In this document: positions 16,441 to 25,781 of the stretch, piece by piece | Numbering within the stretch: the first letter of the stretch is position 1 | Layout of the letters: the number at the start of each line of letters is the position of its first letter | Notes under the pieces: model-generated | What the model was told of the DNA's origin: nothing | The model's input: only the letters and a program-made list of their open reading frames with translations | Databases searched by the model: none | Assembly: GCF_031326225.1 (NCBI RefSeq) | Contig: NZ_CP133720.1 | Location: forward strand, 3,844,001-3,908,000 | Source of the DNA: Undibacterium cyanobacteriorum | Lineage (GTDB): Bacteria; Pseudomonadota; Gammaproteobacteria; Burkholderiales; Burkholderiaceae_D | Length of the DNA: 64,000 nt | Direction: 5' to 3' | Translations under genes and position numbers: made by a program

Positions 16441-17553
16441 TTATTCCTCGAATACTTTAAAACGAGGATCATCTGGATCGATAGAAAGAATGCCTTGCGC
16501 TTCTTCTTTCATTTGCGTTTCCAAAGAACGATGTTCCGCGGTGCGTTTCTCTTCGAGGTAGGCATAGATATCGTTCACCAAAGCTTGGCAACCTTCATGA
16601 CTCAAGGCAGAGATCTCGAATACAGGGCCTTTCCAGCCAAAGCGTTTGACGAAATCTTTGACACGTTTTTTACGATCTTCTTCACTCAAAACATCGAGTT
16701 TGTTCAAGACCAACCAACGTGGCTTGTCAGCCAGTGTCTCATCGTACTTCTGCAATTCTTTGATGAGTGCTTTGGCGTCTTTGACAGGATCCGCACCTTC
16801 ATCGAACGGTGCCAAATCGACGATGTGCAACAACAAACCGGTACGCTGCAAATGCTTCAAGAATTGCACGCCAAGACCAACGCCATCCGCTGCACCCTCG
16901 ATCAAACCAGGGATATCAGCAATCACAAAACTGCGTTCATGACTGACACGCACCATCCCCAAATTAGGATGCAAAGTGGTGAAAGGATAATCGGCAATCT
17001 TAGGACGCGCATTGGACACCGCAGTAATGAAAGTCGATTTGCCTGCATTCGGCAAACCCAACAAGCCGACATCGGCCAAAACTTTCAATTCCAATTTCAA
17101 TTCACGACGTTCGCCTGGTTTACCGTCAGTACGTTGACGTGGCGCGCGATTGGTCGACGATTTGAAATGGATATTACCCCAGCCGCCTTCGCCGCCGCGT
17201 GCCAACAAGACTTCTTGGCCATGCTCGGTGATATCAGCAATGATCTCGTCGGTATTGCGATCCATGATCAAAGTACCGACTGGCATGCGCAAGAAAATAT
17301 CATCAGCGCCACGACCATAGCAATCGGAGCCGCGACCATTTTCACCATCTTTGGCTTTGTGCAATTTGGAATAACGGAAGTCGACCAAGGTATTGATGTT
17401 GCGATCACCGACAGCATAAATACTGCCACCACGACCACCATCACCACCGTCTGGACCACCAAAAGGACGGAATTTTTCACGGCAAAAAGAAGCGACGCCA
17501 TTACCGCCATCTCCGGCGATCACTTCAATTCTTGCCTCATCAATAAATTTCAT
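16441..17553 (-). CDS. obgE: Obg-family GTPase
   Basis: A 370-residue ribosome-associated GTPase linking GTP/ppGpp levels to 50S maturation and growth. The N-terminal glycine-rich Obg fold (IEVIAGDGGNGVASFCREKF, GGPDGGDGGRGG) covers residues 1-160. The G domain follows, with GLPNAGKSTFI (G1), a DIPGLIEGA motif (G3) and NKLD (G4). The C-terminus is the short acidic tail usual in proteobacteria. The ATG at 17553 has AGAGG upstream and gives the standard MKFIDEARIEV start; the longer frame to 17670 is not supported. It is in the conserved order rplU-rpmA-obgE, but 466 bases and a terminator separate it from rpmA, so it probably has its own promoter. Confidence 0.97.
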   Translation of the reverse strand: MKFIDEARIEVIAGDGGNGVASFCREKFRPFGGPDGGDGGRGGSIYAVGDRNINTLVDFRYSKLHKAKDGENGRGSDCYGRGADDIFLRMPVGTLIMDRNTDEIIADITEHGQEVLLARGGEGGWGNIHFKSSTNRAPRQRTDGKPGERRELKLELKVLADVGLLGLPNAGKSTFITAVSNARPKIADYPFTTLHPNLGMVRVSHERSFVIADIPGLIEGAADGVGLGVQFLKHLQRTGLLLHIVDLAPFDEGADPVKDAKALIKELQKYDETLADKPRWLVLNKLDVLSEEDRKKRVKDFVKRFGWKGPVFEISALSHEGCQALVNDIYAYLEEKRTAEHRSLETQMKEEAQGILSIDPDDPRFKVFEE

Positions 17554-18019
17554 GTTTACTGCCTCTACTGTGTGAGCTTTGCTGCGTATCAATCGCCCAT
17601 GTCGGGTACATCGACTACCGGCAAAACGTATGAACCGCCACGAGAACGCCCTACTTTCAACGTTCAGCATAGAGCCGATCAGCTCCCACGCACAGGGTTC
17701 ACTTCTTTAGAAATTCGGAACCATTCAGAGTATGCATTCGTCTTTTATATCTCGCCGCTCATGCCTAGCTAGGCTATCAAGTACGCGATTTGAATGACAC
17801 TGCACAAAGCTAAGATACATCATCTCGCCTTACTTTGCGCTTTTGCTGATGGATTTTGTTCTGTTTTTGTCACTGCATTCAACAATGACTGGGCCAGTCC
17901 TACCCGCTTGATTCAAACATGCTGAAAAACAAAGACCAGCTTGAAAACTAAAAAGGCTCTACCTATGGCAGAGCCTCTTGGTTGAAGCTTTCGCTTCCAG
18001 CAGATTGTGCGCTTATAAA
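17554..18019. other. obgE/rpmA intergenic region
   Basis: A 466-base gap with the rpmA terminator (17950-17976) near its right end. Between about 17560 and 17940 I see no open frame with coding character, repeat or RNA gene. It must hold the obgE promoter if obgE is transcribed on its own, but no strong consensus could be picked by eye. Confidence 0.5.
17950..17976 (-). terminator. Terminator of the rplU-rpmA operon
   Basis: On the minus strand a 7-base stem AGGCTCT/AGAGCCT with a 9-base loop is followed by a T-rich tail (A-run 17946-17954 on the plus strand). It lies about 45 bases beyond the rpmA stop. Confidence 0.8.
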
Positions 18020-18277
18020 TTAAGCAGCAACAACCATGACTGTTTGACGCTTCAACGCGCCTTTAACCGCAAATTGTACTTTGCCTGTTACCAAAGCGTA
18101 CAAAGTGTGGTCTTTACCCATACCAACGCCTTCACCTGCGTGTACTTTTGTACCGCGTTGACGAACGATGATACCGCCAGCATTGATAGCTTGGCCGCCG
18201 TAAACTTTAACGCCTAAGCGTTTTGACTCTGAGTCACGGCCGTTGCGCGTGGTGCCGCCGCCTTTTTTATGTGCCAT
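18020..18277 (-). CDS. rpmA: 50S ribosomal protein L27
   Basis: An 85-residue L27 protein, near the peptidyl-transferase centre of the 50S subunit. It begins MAHKKGGGTTRNGRDSESKR without the cleavable extension found in Firmicutes, and continues LGVKVYGGQAINAGGIIVRQ. It lies 62 bases after rplU in the same direction, in the usual bacterial rplU-rpmA operon. Length and sequence are typical. Confidence 0.98.
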   Translation of the reverse strand: MAHKKGGGTTRNGRDSESKRLGVKVYGGQAINAGGIIVRQRGTKVHAGEGVGMGKDHTLYALVTGKVQFAVKGALKRQTVMVVAA

Positions 18278-18339
18278 TTAATAGCTCCTTGAAATCGAAT
18301 AAATGTGCTTAACTTCTGAATGCTGCTTAAGTTGCAGAA

Positions 18340-18651
18340 TTAACCGTTGATAGAAACGATTTGCAATTCAGTGTAGTTTTGGCGATGGCCTTGACGCTTT
18401 TGGTAGTGCTTACGACGACGCATTTTGAAAATGCGAACTTTGTCGTGACGACCTTGGCTGATAACCTTAGCGAGCACCGTAGCACCTGCGACCAAAGGAG
18501 CACCAAACTTAATGGATTCTCCAGCGCCCAAAGCGAGCACTTGATCAATGGTGATTTCGGAGCCAATGTCTGCAGGTATCTGTTCTACTTTAAGTTTTTC
18601 ACCAGCAGCTACTTTGTATTGTTTGCCACCGGTTTTTATGACCGCGTACAT
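18340..18651 (-). CDS. rplU: 50S ribosomal protein L21
   Basis: A 103-residue L21 protein, starting MYAVIKTGGKQYKVAAGEKL, with the C-terminal signature KMRRRKHYQKRQGHRQNYTEL. The ATG at 18651 has GAGG upstream and is the family start; in-frame codons upstream (to 18666) are not needed. A strong sigma-70 promoter lies about 140 bases upstream (18790-18818). It leads the rplU-rpmA operon. Confidence 0.98.
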   Translation of the reverse strand: MYAVIKTGGKQYKVAAGEKLKVEQIPADIGSEITIDQVLALGAGESIKFGAPLVAGATVLAKVISQGRHDKVRIFKMRRRKHYQKRQGHRQNYTELQIVSING

Positions 18652-18789
18652 GTGAAACCTCATCAATAAAATTTAGGGATAATTCCCGGAAATTTCCCGC
18701 TTTCATCGTCATCGTCCACCTCGCAGTCTGCGCCAATTTGGCTTCAAACTATTTCATGAAGTGACCGTGAAAAATCTGGGGAACTGCGG

Positions 18790-18818
18790 ATTATACACAG
18801 GAACAGAGTTGAGGTCAA
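18790..18818 (-). promoter_or_regulatory. Strong sigma-70 promoter for rplU-rpmA
   Basis: On the minus strand a -35 TTGACC (18813-18818) and a perfect -10 TATAAT (18790-18795) are separated by 17 bases, close to the ideal promoter. It points at rplU. The transcript would have a leader of about 130 bases before the L21 start, long enough for ribosomal-protein autoregulation, which is not shown here. Confidence 0.85.
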
Positions 18819-18947
18819 AAGCTTTCTGCACATTTTTTCAGCAGATTTAGCCAAACCCTTGCTATTTTTTTAGGAAAAAGTACTTAAAAATGAAGCACTT
18901 AGCCTTTGCGCTTCATATTTGGTGCTGTATATCCTGTGTTTTTGGAA

Positions 18948-19973
18948 TTAAGGCTGACGCAGCTGTTGGATGGCCTTCCACGTGGCCGCTTGCCGCCATT
19001 TTGGTGCAGCGAGTTGCAAATCCCATAAGGCAATGCCTACTTTAAGTTGCTTCGCTTCTTTAAGATGATCAAGCACATCAGTGCCAATACCGCCCTGCGC
19101 CGCTTGATCACCCTCACCCCACGCGGCAAGCCAGGTCGGGAAACCCATCACGATTTGATGCGCTTGAAAGCCAGCTTGGCGACCAAAGTTCAATTGCCAA
19201 CTGTATTTGAACATGGCCGCGCCATTCTCGCAGACGGCTCCCCCTTCTGGAGTAAAGGTCGCCGTACTGCCTTCATAAAGATCCTGATATCCCATGCTAT
19301 GAATGGCATCCACATAGCCTTGCCAATCACGCCACCACGACATGTTCGGCGCATTCACACAGGGGCTATGAAAACTATCAACCGTCAAGAACTTCCCTTG
19401 GCTCTGAAGCTGGCGCGACAGGTTCTTCACAAAGGACGCATAGGCTTGACGATCAGCATCCAAATGTCCTTCGCCTTCAAGGTCAAGGTCAATCCCATCG
19501 AGATCATACTTCTTCATTTCTTTGAGTAGCGCCGCGGAGAAAATCTTGGGATTCTCGGCGAAAGCTCTGCGCGCAAGGGCCCAATCCCACTTCTTCATGA
19601 CCTGCGAATTATTGTAGACCGTCAGCATGACTTGAATCTTACGCGCTTTCGCCCACCGAACAACTTCATGAATTTGACGTGGCGTGACTGGCGCTCCAGT
19701 TTCATTGATCGGGGCGAGGACCAGCCCCTTCCCGTCGGGACTTGGATTCCAAAACTGCAAACCAATGCGGGTAAGGCCTTTAGCGATTTCCGGGTCAGCA
19801 TTCAGGGCATCTCGCGACTTCTCAATCGCGTAGGCCGGAATCCAACCAACCACATGTGTCTTTGATTGCTTGTGGGCAGCACCCGCGAAGCTCAGTGGAA
19901 CAAGCAGGCAAGATGCCACCACTGTGATACCAGAGATCCAGATTCGAACCCAGCCAGAGAAGCTATTTTTCAT
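18948..19973 (-). CDS. Exported glycoside hydrolase family 18 protein (chitinase-like)
   Basis: A 341-residue protein with a signal peptide (WISGITVVASCLLVPLSFAG, cleavage near AGAA). The GH18 barrel follows, with the catalytic signature DGIDLDLE at residues 159-166; the last Glu is the proton donor and the two preceding aspartates are intact. VVGWIPAYAIEK near the N-terminus is the first barrel strand. Later motifs (IHSMGYQDLYEG, IVMGFPTWLAAWGEG) fit the substrate-side loops. It likely cuts chitin or another N-acetylglucosamine polymer outside the cell or in the periplasm. No carbohydrate-binding domain is seen. It is a single gene inserted between the rplU promoter and ispB, regions usually close together in related bacteria. 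Confidence 0.88.
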   Translation of the reverse strand: MKNSFSGWVRIWISGITVVASCLLVPLSFAGAAHKQSKTHVVGWIPAYAIEKSRDALNADPEIAKGLTRIGLQFWNPSPDGKGLVLAPINETGAPVTPRQIHEVVRWAKARKIQVMLTVYNNSQVMKKWDWALARRAFAENPKIFSAALLKEMKKYDLDGIDLDLEGEGHLDADRQAYASFVKNLSRQLQSQGKFLTVDSFHSPCVNAPNMSWWRDWQGYVDAIHSMGYQDLYEGSTATFTPEGGAVCENGAAMFKYSWQLNFGRQAGFQAHQIVMGFPTWLAAWGEGDQAAQGGIGTDVLDHLKEAKQLKVGIALWDLQLAAPKWRQAATWKAIQQLRQP

Positions 19974-20337
19974 TACAGCAACCGATATTATTTATACAGA
20001 ATGCCATTGTTCACAAGTTTTTAAAATCCCGCAATTGGTATTTCACTGGTATTCAATCCATCTAAATTGTCAAGGCGCAACTGGGTGAAATCTAGCTGAT
20101 TGGTATTCAGCATCCTTGCAACAGCTCTGGAATCCACGCCGCTCAGATTGGGAAACTCGCCAACTTTCAAACTCCCTGCCAAACACCCCTAAAAACCTCA
20201 AAGAAAACATAGGGAAATTTGACTTAGCCCGACTTCCCCTCAAATTCAAAGCAAAAATCGACCGGCTTTTTTGCAAGATTGGCTGCGCATCGTATAATCA
20301 CGCCCTACTTCTTAATTGGATTTTTGCAGGATTCGCC
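19974..20337. other. Divergent GH18/ispB intergenic region
   Basis: A 364-base gap holding the ispB promoter near its right end. The motif TGGTATTCA occurs twice (around 20048-20056 and 20102-20110), possibly a binding site pair. No small gene with a good ribosome-binding site was found. Confidence 0.4.
20271..20298 (+). promoter_or_regulatory. Sigma-70 promoter of ispB
   Basis: A -35 TTGCAA at 20271-20276 and a consensus -10 TATAAT at 20293-20298 are 16 bases apart. The -10 is 39 bases upstream of the ispB start codon at 20338. Confidence 0.8.
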
Positions 20338-21318
20338 TTGTCCGCCACGCCCAACCAACAAACCATCAACCAATTGATCGCGCCTGATATGGCCGCTGTC
20401 AACCAGGTTATCCGTGAACAACTTCACTCCGATGTTGCGCTCGTCAGCCAAATCTCTGAGTACATTATCAATGCAGGTGGCAAGCGCATACGCCCCGTTC
20501 TGGTATTGCTGATGGCGAACGCCTATGGCTATCAGGGCAAACATCATTTCGATCTCGCTGCGATCGTCGAGTTCATTCACACGGCAACGCTGCTGCACGA
20601 TGATGTCGTTGACGAATCCTCAATGCGTCGCGGCCGTCAAACGGCAAATGCTTTGTTCGGCAATGCGGCTTCCGTGTTGGTGGGGGACTTCTTGTACTCA
20701 CGCGCCTTCCAGATGATGGTGAACATCGACAGCATGCAGATCATGCGGATCTTGGCCGATGCCACCAACGTGATCGCCGAGGGCGAGGTATTGCAACTCT
20801 TAAACATGCACGATCCGGACGTCACTGAAGAACGTTATCTAGAAGTGATCCGCTGCAAAACTGCAAAGCTCTTTGAAGCTGCCGCTGAAATCGGCGCTTT
20901 AATTAGCGGTGCCACAGCAGCGCAAATTGCAGCAGCCGGTGAATATGGACGCAGCTTGGGAACTGCCTTTCAGTTAATTGATGATGTGCTCGATTACTCA
21001 GGCAAAGCCGAAGAGATCGGCAAAAACGTTGGTGACGATCTGCGCGAAGGCAAACCCACTTTGCCGCTGATCTACTTAATGAAGCACGGTAGTGAAGAAG
21101 ACCGGCAGCTGGTTCGCACCTGTATTGAACAAGGCGATGAGAGCAAGTTCGACGCTATTTTGCAGGCGATTACGCACTCTGGCGCCTTGGACTACACCAA
21201 ACAGCAGGCAGATCAAGCAGCGGAACGTGCGGCAGCAGCAATTGCCGATCTACCTGCCTCCGCTTACAAACAGGCTTTGCAGGATTTGGCATTCTTAGCC
21301 GTCAATCGCAATCATTGA
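20338..21318 (+). CDS. ispB: Octaprenyl diphosphate synthase (trans-polyprenyl synthase)
   Basis: A 326-residue isoprenoid chain-elongating enzyme that makes the ubiquinone side chain from farnesyl diphosphate and isopentenyl diphosphate. The first aspartate-rich motif is LLHDDVVDES and the second is LIDDVLDYSG; both are intact. GGKRIRPVLVLL is the substrate-binding arginine region. I chose the TTG at 20338: GCAGGA lies at the right distance and the product then starts SATPNQQTINQLIAPDM, close to relatives. The upstream frame to 20116 would cross the promoter. Chain length (eight units) is the family norm in this group and is not proven by the sequence. Confidence 0.95.
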   Translation: MSATPNQQTINQLIAPDMAAVNQVIREQLHSDVALVSQISEYIINAGGKRIRPVLVLLMANAYGYQGKHHFDLAAIVEFIHTATLLHDDVVDESSMRRGRQTANALFGNAASVLVGDFLYSRAFQMMVNIDSMQIMRILADATNVIAEGEVLQLLNMHDPDVTEERYLEVIRCKTAKLFEAAAEIGALISGATAAQIAAAGEYGRSLGTAFQLIDDVLDYSGKAEEIGKNVGDDLREGKPTLPLIYLMKHGSEEDRQLVRTCIEQGDESKFDAILQAITHSGALDYTKQQADQAAERAAAAIADLPASAYKQALQDLAFLAVNRNH

Positions 21319-21928
21319 AACAAGCTAGTGCCCAAGCTTTTGGGCACTACTCACCTTTCTCGACGCAGCTCTGCTGAGCCTACTAGCGCAAGTACGAATT
21401 CTCTAATCCCTCACTCAACTCTAGTGCAGTCACTGAACGGCATGCCGCTCAGCACCCAACCTTTTATCCGCCGCTTGGATGAATTGTCGGTGAAATTACA
21501 ACACTTCGATAGGCGCACGCTCTCAACCTTGAAACACGCACAAACGAATGATGACGTATGCCCGACTTCGCCTCAAACGGCGCGCACACAACTGAATACT
21601 CCTCGCACTCCCTCTACGAATGGAACATTCCACAGCGCGGTGACGGTGCTCGGCTACCCATCAGCACTCTCTAAAACGCAGACACACCAAGAAAATCGTC
21701 TTCGTCTCTACAAGTTTGGTGGCATTTAGTTAATGAATCCGGATACCGCTCATCCTTGTAGACATTGCCCAGTGCAAAACTTTCAAAGTATCATAAACGC
21801 TTGAAAAACAAATACTAATGCGCATTAGCTCAAGCTCTGGCTGAGCTCCTTGTATGTTTACAAATGCGCAGCTAAGCTGCATTATCACAAAGCAACTGAC
21901 GATTACCCTTTTCTTTTGACGAAAAACC
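21319..21928. other. Long ispB/pilB intergenic region with terminator and palindromes
   Basis: The gap spans 610 bases. A 10-base perfect stem (TAGTGCCCAA/TTGGGCACTA, 21326-21349) is the likely ispB terminator. The 14-base palindrome CTAATGCGCATTAG (21815-21828) and the dyad GCAGCT-A-AGCTGC (21868-21880) lie upstream of pilB and may be regulatory. A 133-codon frame (21328-21729) begins inside the terminator stem, is serine/threonine-rich and lacks a ribosome-binding site, so I do not call it a gene. Confidence 0.5.
21326..21349 (+). terminator. ispB terminator hairpin
   Basis: A perfect 10-base stem with a 4-base loop begins seven bases after the ispB stop. The following sequence is moderately T-rich rather than a strict T-run. 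Confidence 0.65.
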
Positions 21929-23662
21929 ATGTCCGCAGTCCAACCTAATGCCACCAATTCACTACCAGTTTCGGGCCTCGCTCGCGCACTGGCACAGGCC
22001 AATCTGGTAACGGCACCGCAGATCGAAGCAGCTCAGAAAAAAAGTCAGATCGAAAAAAGCCTGTTTCTTGATGCCCTGATTCAATCCGGCGCCATTCAGC
22101 CCCGTGACTTAGCAAGTTTCTGCTCCGAGACCTTCGGCTATCCACAAGCAGACCTGAGCTTGTTCGATGAGGCACAGTTGCCAGAAAAAATCATCGATCA
22201 CAAGATGATGCAAAGCCACCGAGTAGTCGCGCTCGCGAAGAAAGGCAATAAAGTTTTTGTAGGGATTTCAGATCCCACTAACGCTGCCGCGATTGATCAA
22301 ATTAAGTTCCAAACTGGCCTAAGTGTTGATCTCATCATCGTGCAGCATGACGTGCTCAGCAAACTGGTTGAGAAACTGAGCAAGACATCAGAGCAATCGA
22401 TTACCGATCTCGCTGCCGACGATTACGAACTCGAGTTCACCGAAGACGATCTCAATTCTGGGGTCGCCGACACCGCGCAAGCCGCAGCCGAAATCGATGA
22501 CGCTCCAGTCGTTAAGTTCTTGCAGAAAATGCTGATCGATGCGATCAATATGGGCGCATCCGACTTACACTTCGAACCGTTTGAAAAGTTTTATCGTATC
22601 CGTTTCCGAGTCGACGGCGAATTGCGCGAAATCGCGCAGCCACCTCTTGCCATCAAAGACAAATTGGTTTCGCGCATCAAGGTCATTTCCAAGCTAGATA
22701 TTTCCGAAAAACGGGTGCCACAAGACGGTCGTATGAAATTGGTACTGTCACCGACCAAAGCGATCGACTTCCGTGTCAGCACACTGCCCACTCTATTCGG
22801 CGAGAAGATCGTTATGCGTATTTTGGACGGTTCCCAGGCACAAATGGGGATTGACGCGCTCGGTTACGATGCGGATCAAAAAGAAATTTTGATGGATGCG
22901 ATCCATCGCCCGTATGGCATGGTGCTAGTCACTGGACCAACTGGTTCTGGTAAAACGGTTTCACTCTACACCTGCTTGAATGTCATCAATAAGCCAGGCA
23001 TCAATATTTCAACTGCGGAAGACCCTGCTGAGATTAATTTGCCGGGGGTAAATCAGGTTAACGTCAACGATAAGGCAGGTCTGACCTTCCCTGTCGCGCT
23101 GAAAGCTTTCTTGCGTCAAGATCCTGACATCATCATGGTTGGTGAGATTCGTGACTTAGAAACAGCCGACATTGCCATCAAGGCAGCGCAAACAGGTCAC
23201 ATGGTGTTCTCAACCTTGCATACCAACGATGCGCCATCGACGCTAACGCGCTTGATGAACATGGGGGTGGCGCCTTTCAATATCGCTTCTTCGGTCATTT
23301 TGATTACCGCACAACGTTTGGCACGCCGTCTTTGCACCTGTAAAAAGCACGTCGACGTGTTAGATGAAGTTTTACTGCAAGCTGGTTTCTTGGAAGAAGA
23401 ATTAGACGGTACTTGGAAACCATACGGCCCAGTCGGCTGCGAGCGCTGCAGTGGCTCAGGTTACAAAGGGCGCGTTGGTATTTATCAAATTATGCCGATC
23501 ACCGAAGCGATCGAGAAACTCATTCTTGCGAACGGCACTGCCTTGGAGATACGCAAACAATCTGAGTCAGAAGGCGTTAAAGGCCTGCGCCGCTCGGGCT
23601 TACAAAAAGTAAGACAAGGTCTGACCAGCCTCGAAGAAGTGCTGGGCTGCACCAACGAATAA
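21929..23662 (+). CDS. pilB: Type IV pilus assembly ATPase PilB
   Basis: A 577-residue hexameric ATPase that powers pilus extension from the cytoplasmic side. The N-terminal half has the MshEN-type domain (residues ~25-150; FLDALIQSGAIQPRDLASFC). The motor has Walker A GPTGSGKTVSLYT, the Asp box and Walker B (DPDIIMVGEIRDLETADIA), and the His box (TGHMVFSTLHTNDAPST). The zinc tetracysteine cluster is present (CTCKKH and GCERCSGSGYKGR). It is the first gene of pilB-pilC-pilD-coaE-zapD-yacG, with 19 bases before pilC. Pilin and retraction ATPase genes are not in this window. Confidence 0.97.
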   Translation: MSAVQPNATNSLPVSGLARALAQANLVTAPQIEAAQKKSQIEKSLFLDALIQSGAIQPRDLASFCSETFGYPQADLSLFDEAQLPEKIIDHKMMQSHRVVALAKKGNKVFVGISDPTNAAAIDQIKFQTGLSVDLIIVQHDVLSKLVEKLSKTSEQSITDLAADDYELEFTEDDLNSGVADTAQAAAEIDDAPVVKFLQKMLIDAINMGASDLHFEPFEKFYRIRFRVDGELREIAQPPLAIKDKLVSRIKVISKLDISEKRVPQDGRMKLVLSPTKAIDFRVSTLPTLFGEKIVMRILDGSQAQMGIDALGYDADQKEILMDAIHRPYGMVLVTGPTGSGKTVSLYTCLNVINKPGINISTAEDPAEINLPGVNQVNVNDKAGLTFPVALKAFLRQDPDIIMVGEIRDLETADIAIKAAQTGHMVFSTLHTNDAPSTLTRLMNMGVAPFNIASSVILITAQRLARRLCTCKKHVDVLDEVLLQAGFLEEELDGTWKPYGPVGCERCSGSGYKGRVGIYQIMPITEAIEKLILANGTALEIRKQSESEGVKGLRRSGLQKVRQGLTSLEEVLGCTNE

Positions 23663-23681
23663 ACCGTTTAGGATCACATAG

Positions 23682-24914
23682 ATGGCGACACCACAAAATA
23701 GACCAGCCAAACCAGCGGTCGCAAAAGATGCACTCTATGCTTGGGAAGGTAAGGACAAGCAAGGTAAGACCGTACGCGGTGAGATTCGCGCTCAAGGTGA
23801 AGCAGTTGTGAATGCAACCTTGCGTCGCCAAGGCGTCATTGTGACCAAGGTCAAAAAGAAAACCTATAGTAGTGGTCGCAAAATCACTGACAAAGACATC
23901 ACCTTATTCACACGCCAATTGGCGACCATGATGAAAGCGGGTGTGCCTTTGCTGCAGTCCTTCGACATCGTTGGTAAAGGTCATGCCAATCCTTCTGTTT
24001 CGAAACTTCTACTCGATATTCGTAACGATATCGAGACTGGTACCAGCTTGAATCAAGCCTTCCGCAAGTATCCCCTGTACTTTGATGCCCTGTTCTGTAA
24101 CTTGGTGGGAGCTGGCGAGCAAGCCGGTATTTTGGAAGAACTCTTAACGCGCTTGGCGATCTACAAAGAAAAAACTTTGGCGATGAAAGCCAAGATCAAG
24201 TCGGCACTGACTTATCCGATTGCGATCTTGGTGATCGCGTTCGTGGTGACCGCTGTGATCATGATTTGGGTGGTTCCCGCTTTTAAAGAGGTATTCACCA
24301 GCTTCGGCGCTGAACTGCCGGCGCCGACCTTGATCGTGATGGCGATGTCTGACTTTTTCGTCAGAAATTGGTACTTCATTTTCGGCGGTATTTTCGGCAC
24401 CATCTATTTCTTCTTCCAAAGTTGGCGACGCTCGCTGGAAATGCAGCGCATGATGGATCGTTTGCTGTTACAAGCCCCCATTTTCGGTGACGTAATTCGT
24501 AAAGCGACCATCGCCCGTTGGACTCGTACTTTAGCCACCATGTTTGCGGCAGGTGTGCCCTTAGTGGAAGCGCTTGATTCCGTGGGTGGTGCGTCGGGCA
24601 ATGCCGTCTACCTCGACGCAACCGTCAAGATCCAAACCGAAATCACCACCGGTACCAGCCTGACGATCGCCATGCAAAATGCCAACGTATTCCCTTCGAT
24701 GGTGACGCAGATGGTGGCGATTGGTGAAGAATCTGGTGCGCTTGATGCGATGCTAGGTAAAGTCGCTGATTTCTATGAAGAAGAAGTAAATGAAGCCGTC
24801 GCCTCGCTATCGAGTTTGATGGAACCAATGATTATGGCGATTCTCGGTGTTTTGATTGGTGGCTTGGTGGTCGCGATGTACTTGCCAATCTTCAAACTGG
24901 GTTCGGTGGTTTAA
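23682..24914 (+). CDS. pilC: Type IV pilus inner-membrane platform protein PilC
   Basis: A 410-residue polytopic membrane protein that couples the PilB motor to pilin insertion. Two T2SSF domains are visible (about 75-200 and 275-400), each with a motif of the type TRQLATMMKAGVPLLQSFDI or TRTLATMFAAGVPLVEALDS. Three membrane spans are clear (ALTYPIAILVIAFVVTAVIM, NWYFIFGGIFGTIYFFF and MIMAILGVLIGGLVVAMYL). The stop overlaps the pilD start by one base. Confidence 0.97.
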   Translation: MATPQNRPAKPAVAKDALYAWEGKDKQGKTVRGEIRAQGEAVVNATLRRQGVIVTKVKKKTYSSGRKITDKDITLFTRQLATMMKAGVPLLQSFDIVGKGHANPSVSKLLLDIRNDIETGTSLNQAFRKYPLYFDALFCNLVGAGEQAGILEELLTRLAIYKEKTLAMKAKIKSALTYPIAILVIAFVVTAVIMIWVVPAFKEVFTSFGAELPAPTLIVMAMSDFFVRNWYFIFGGIFGTIYFFFQSWRRSLEMQRMMDRLLLQAPIFGDVIRKATIARWTRTLATMFAAGVPLVEALDSVGGASGNAVYLDATVKIQTEITTGTSLTIAMQNANVFPSMVTQMVAIGEESGALDAMLGKVADFYEEEVNEAVASLSSLMEPMIMAILGVLIGGLVVAMYLPIFKLGSVV

Positions 24915-25780
24915 TGCTCGATTTACTTTTGCAGACGCCACCACATACTTTGGTGAGCGCAGTTTTCTTCGGCATCATCGGTCTGTTAATCGGTAGCTTC
25001 CTAAACGTAGTGATTCATCGCGTTCCTAAAATGATGGAACGCGATGAAGAGAACATCATTGCTGAGGCAAACGGTAAAGACCCCGTCCACACCGATCGCT
25101 ATAATCTCATGGTACCGCGCTCAGCTTGCCCGCATTGCGGCCATCAAATCACGGCGCTCGAGAATATCCCGGTTATCAGTTACCTCGTGCTCGGTGGTAA
25201 ATGCAGCGGCTGCAAAGCACCGATTTCAGTGCGCTATCCCATCGTGGAGGCCATCACTGGCCTACTCTCCGCCTTCGCCATCTGGCATTTTGGTAGTGGC
25301 ATCGAAGGCTTATCTGCCATGCTTTTGTTGTGGTTTTTGGTGGCCTTGACTGGCATTGACTTCGACACCCAACTGTTACCCGATCAACTCACTCTCCCTT
25401 TGGTTTGGTTGGGGCTGTTAGTCAATACACGCTACGCTTTTACGAGTTTGGAGCAGGCCGTCTTGGGCGCTGTATTCGGTTACATGTCCTTGTGGACCGT
25501 TAATGCCGCCTATCGACTATGGCGCGGCCATGATGGCATGGGGTACGGCGATTTCAAATTGCTCGCGGCCTTGGGTGCGTGGTTGGGAGCCATGAACCTG
25601 CCCTTTATCATCTTAGCCGCATCTGTGGTCGGCTCCGTATTCGGCATCATTATGCTGATCGGCAAACGTCTCGGATGGACTATTCCATTCGCTTTCGGTC
25701 CTTTTCTAGCTGGTGCAGGAATGATTTCGCTATTCTGGGGTAATCAAATCACCATGCTCTACCTCGGCTTATATCGTTAA
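24914..25780 (+). CDS. pilD: Prepilin peptidase / N-methyltransferase PilD
   Basis: A 288-residue membrane aspartyl protease that trims and N-methylates type IV prepilins and related pseudopilins. The N-terminal cytoplasmic loop has two CxxC pairs (CPHCG and CSGCK) typical of the methyltransferase part. The catalytic aspartates are in ALTGIDFDTQLLPD and in the GYGDFK motif. About seven to eight membrane helices are seen. It overlaps pilC by one base and is followed by coaE after one base. Confidence 0.96.
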   Translation: MLDLLLQTPPHTLVSAVFFGIIGLLIGSFLNVVIHRVPKMMERDEENIIAEANGKDPVHTDRYNLMVPRSACPHCGHQITALENIPVISYLVLGGKCSGCKAPISVRYPIVEAITGLLSAFAIWHFGSGIEGLSAMLLLWFLVALTGIDFDTQLLPDQLTLPLVWLGLLVNTRYAFTSLEQAVLGAVFGYMSLWTVNAAYRLWRGHDGMGYGDFKLLAALGAWLGAMNLPFIILAASVVGSVFGIIMLIGKRLGWTIPFAFGPFLAGAGMISLFWGNQITMLYLGLYR

Positions 25781-25781
25781 T

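Noticed and set aside
16195..17772. 525-codon open frame on the plus strand opposite obgE
   Set aside because: It is antisense to the conserved obgE gene, has the odd composition of a shadow frame (many Thr, Ile and Phe) and matches no family.
21328..21729. 133-codon frame after ispB
   Set aside because: Starts at a GTG inside the terminator stem, has no ribosome-binding site and is Ser/Thr-rich; kept only as an intergenic note.
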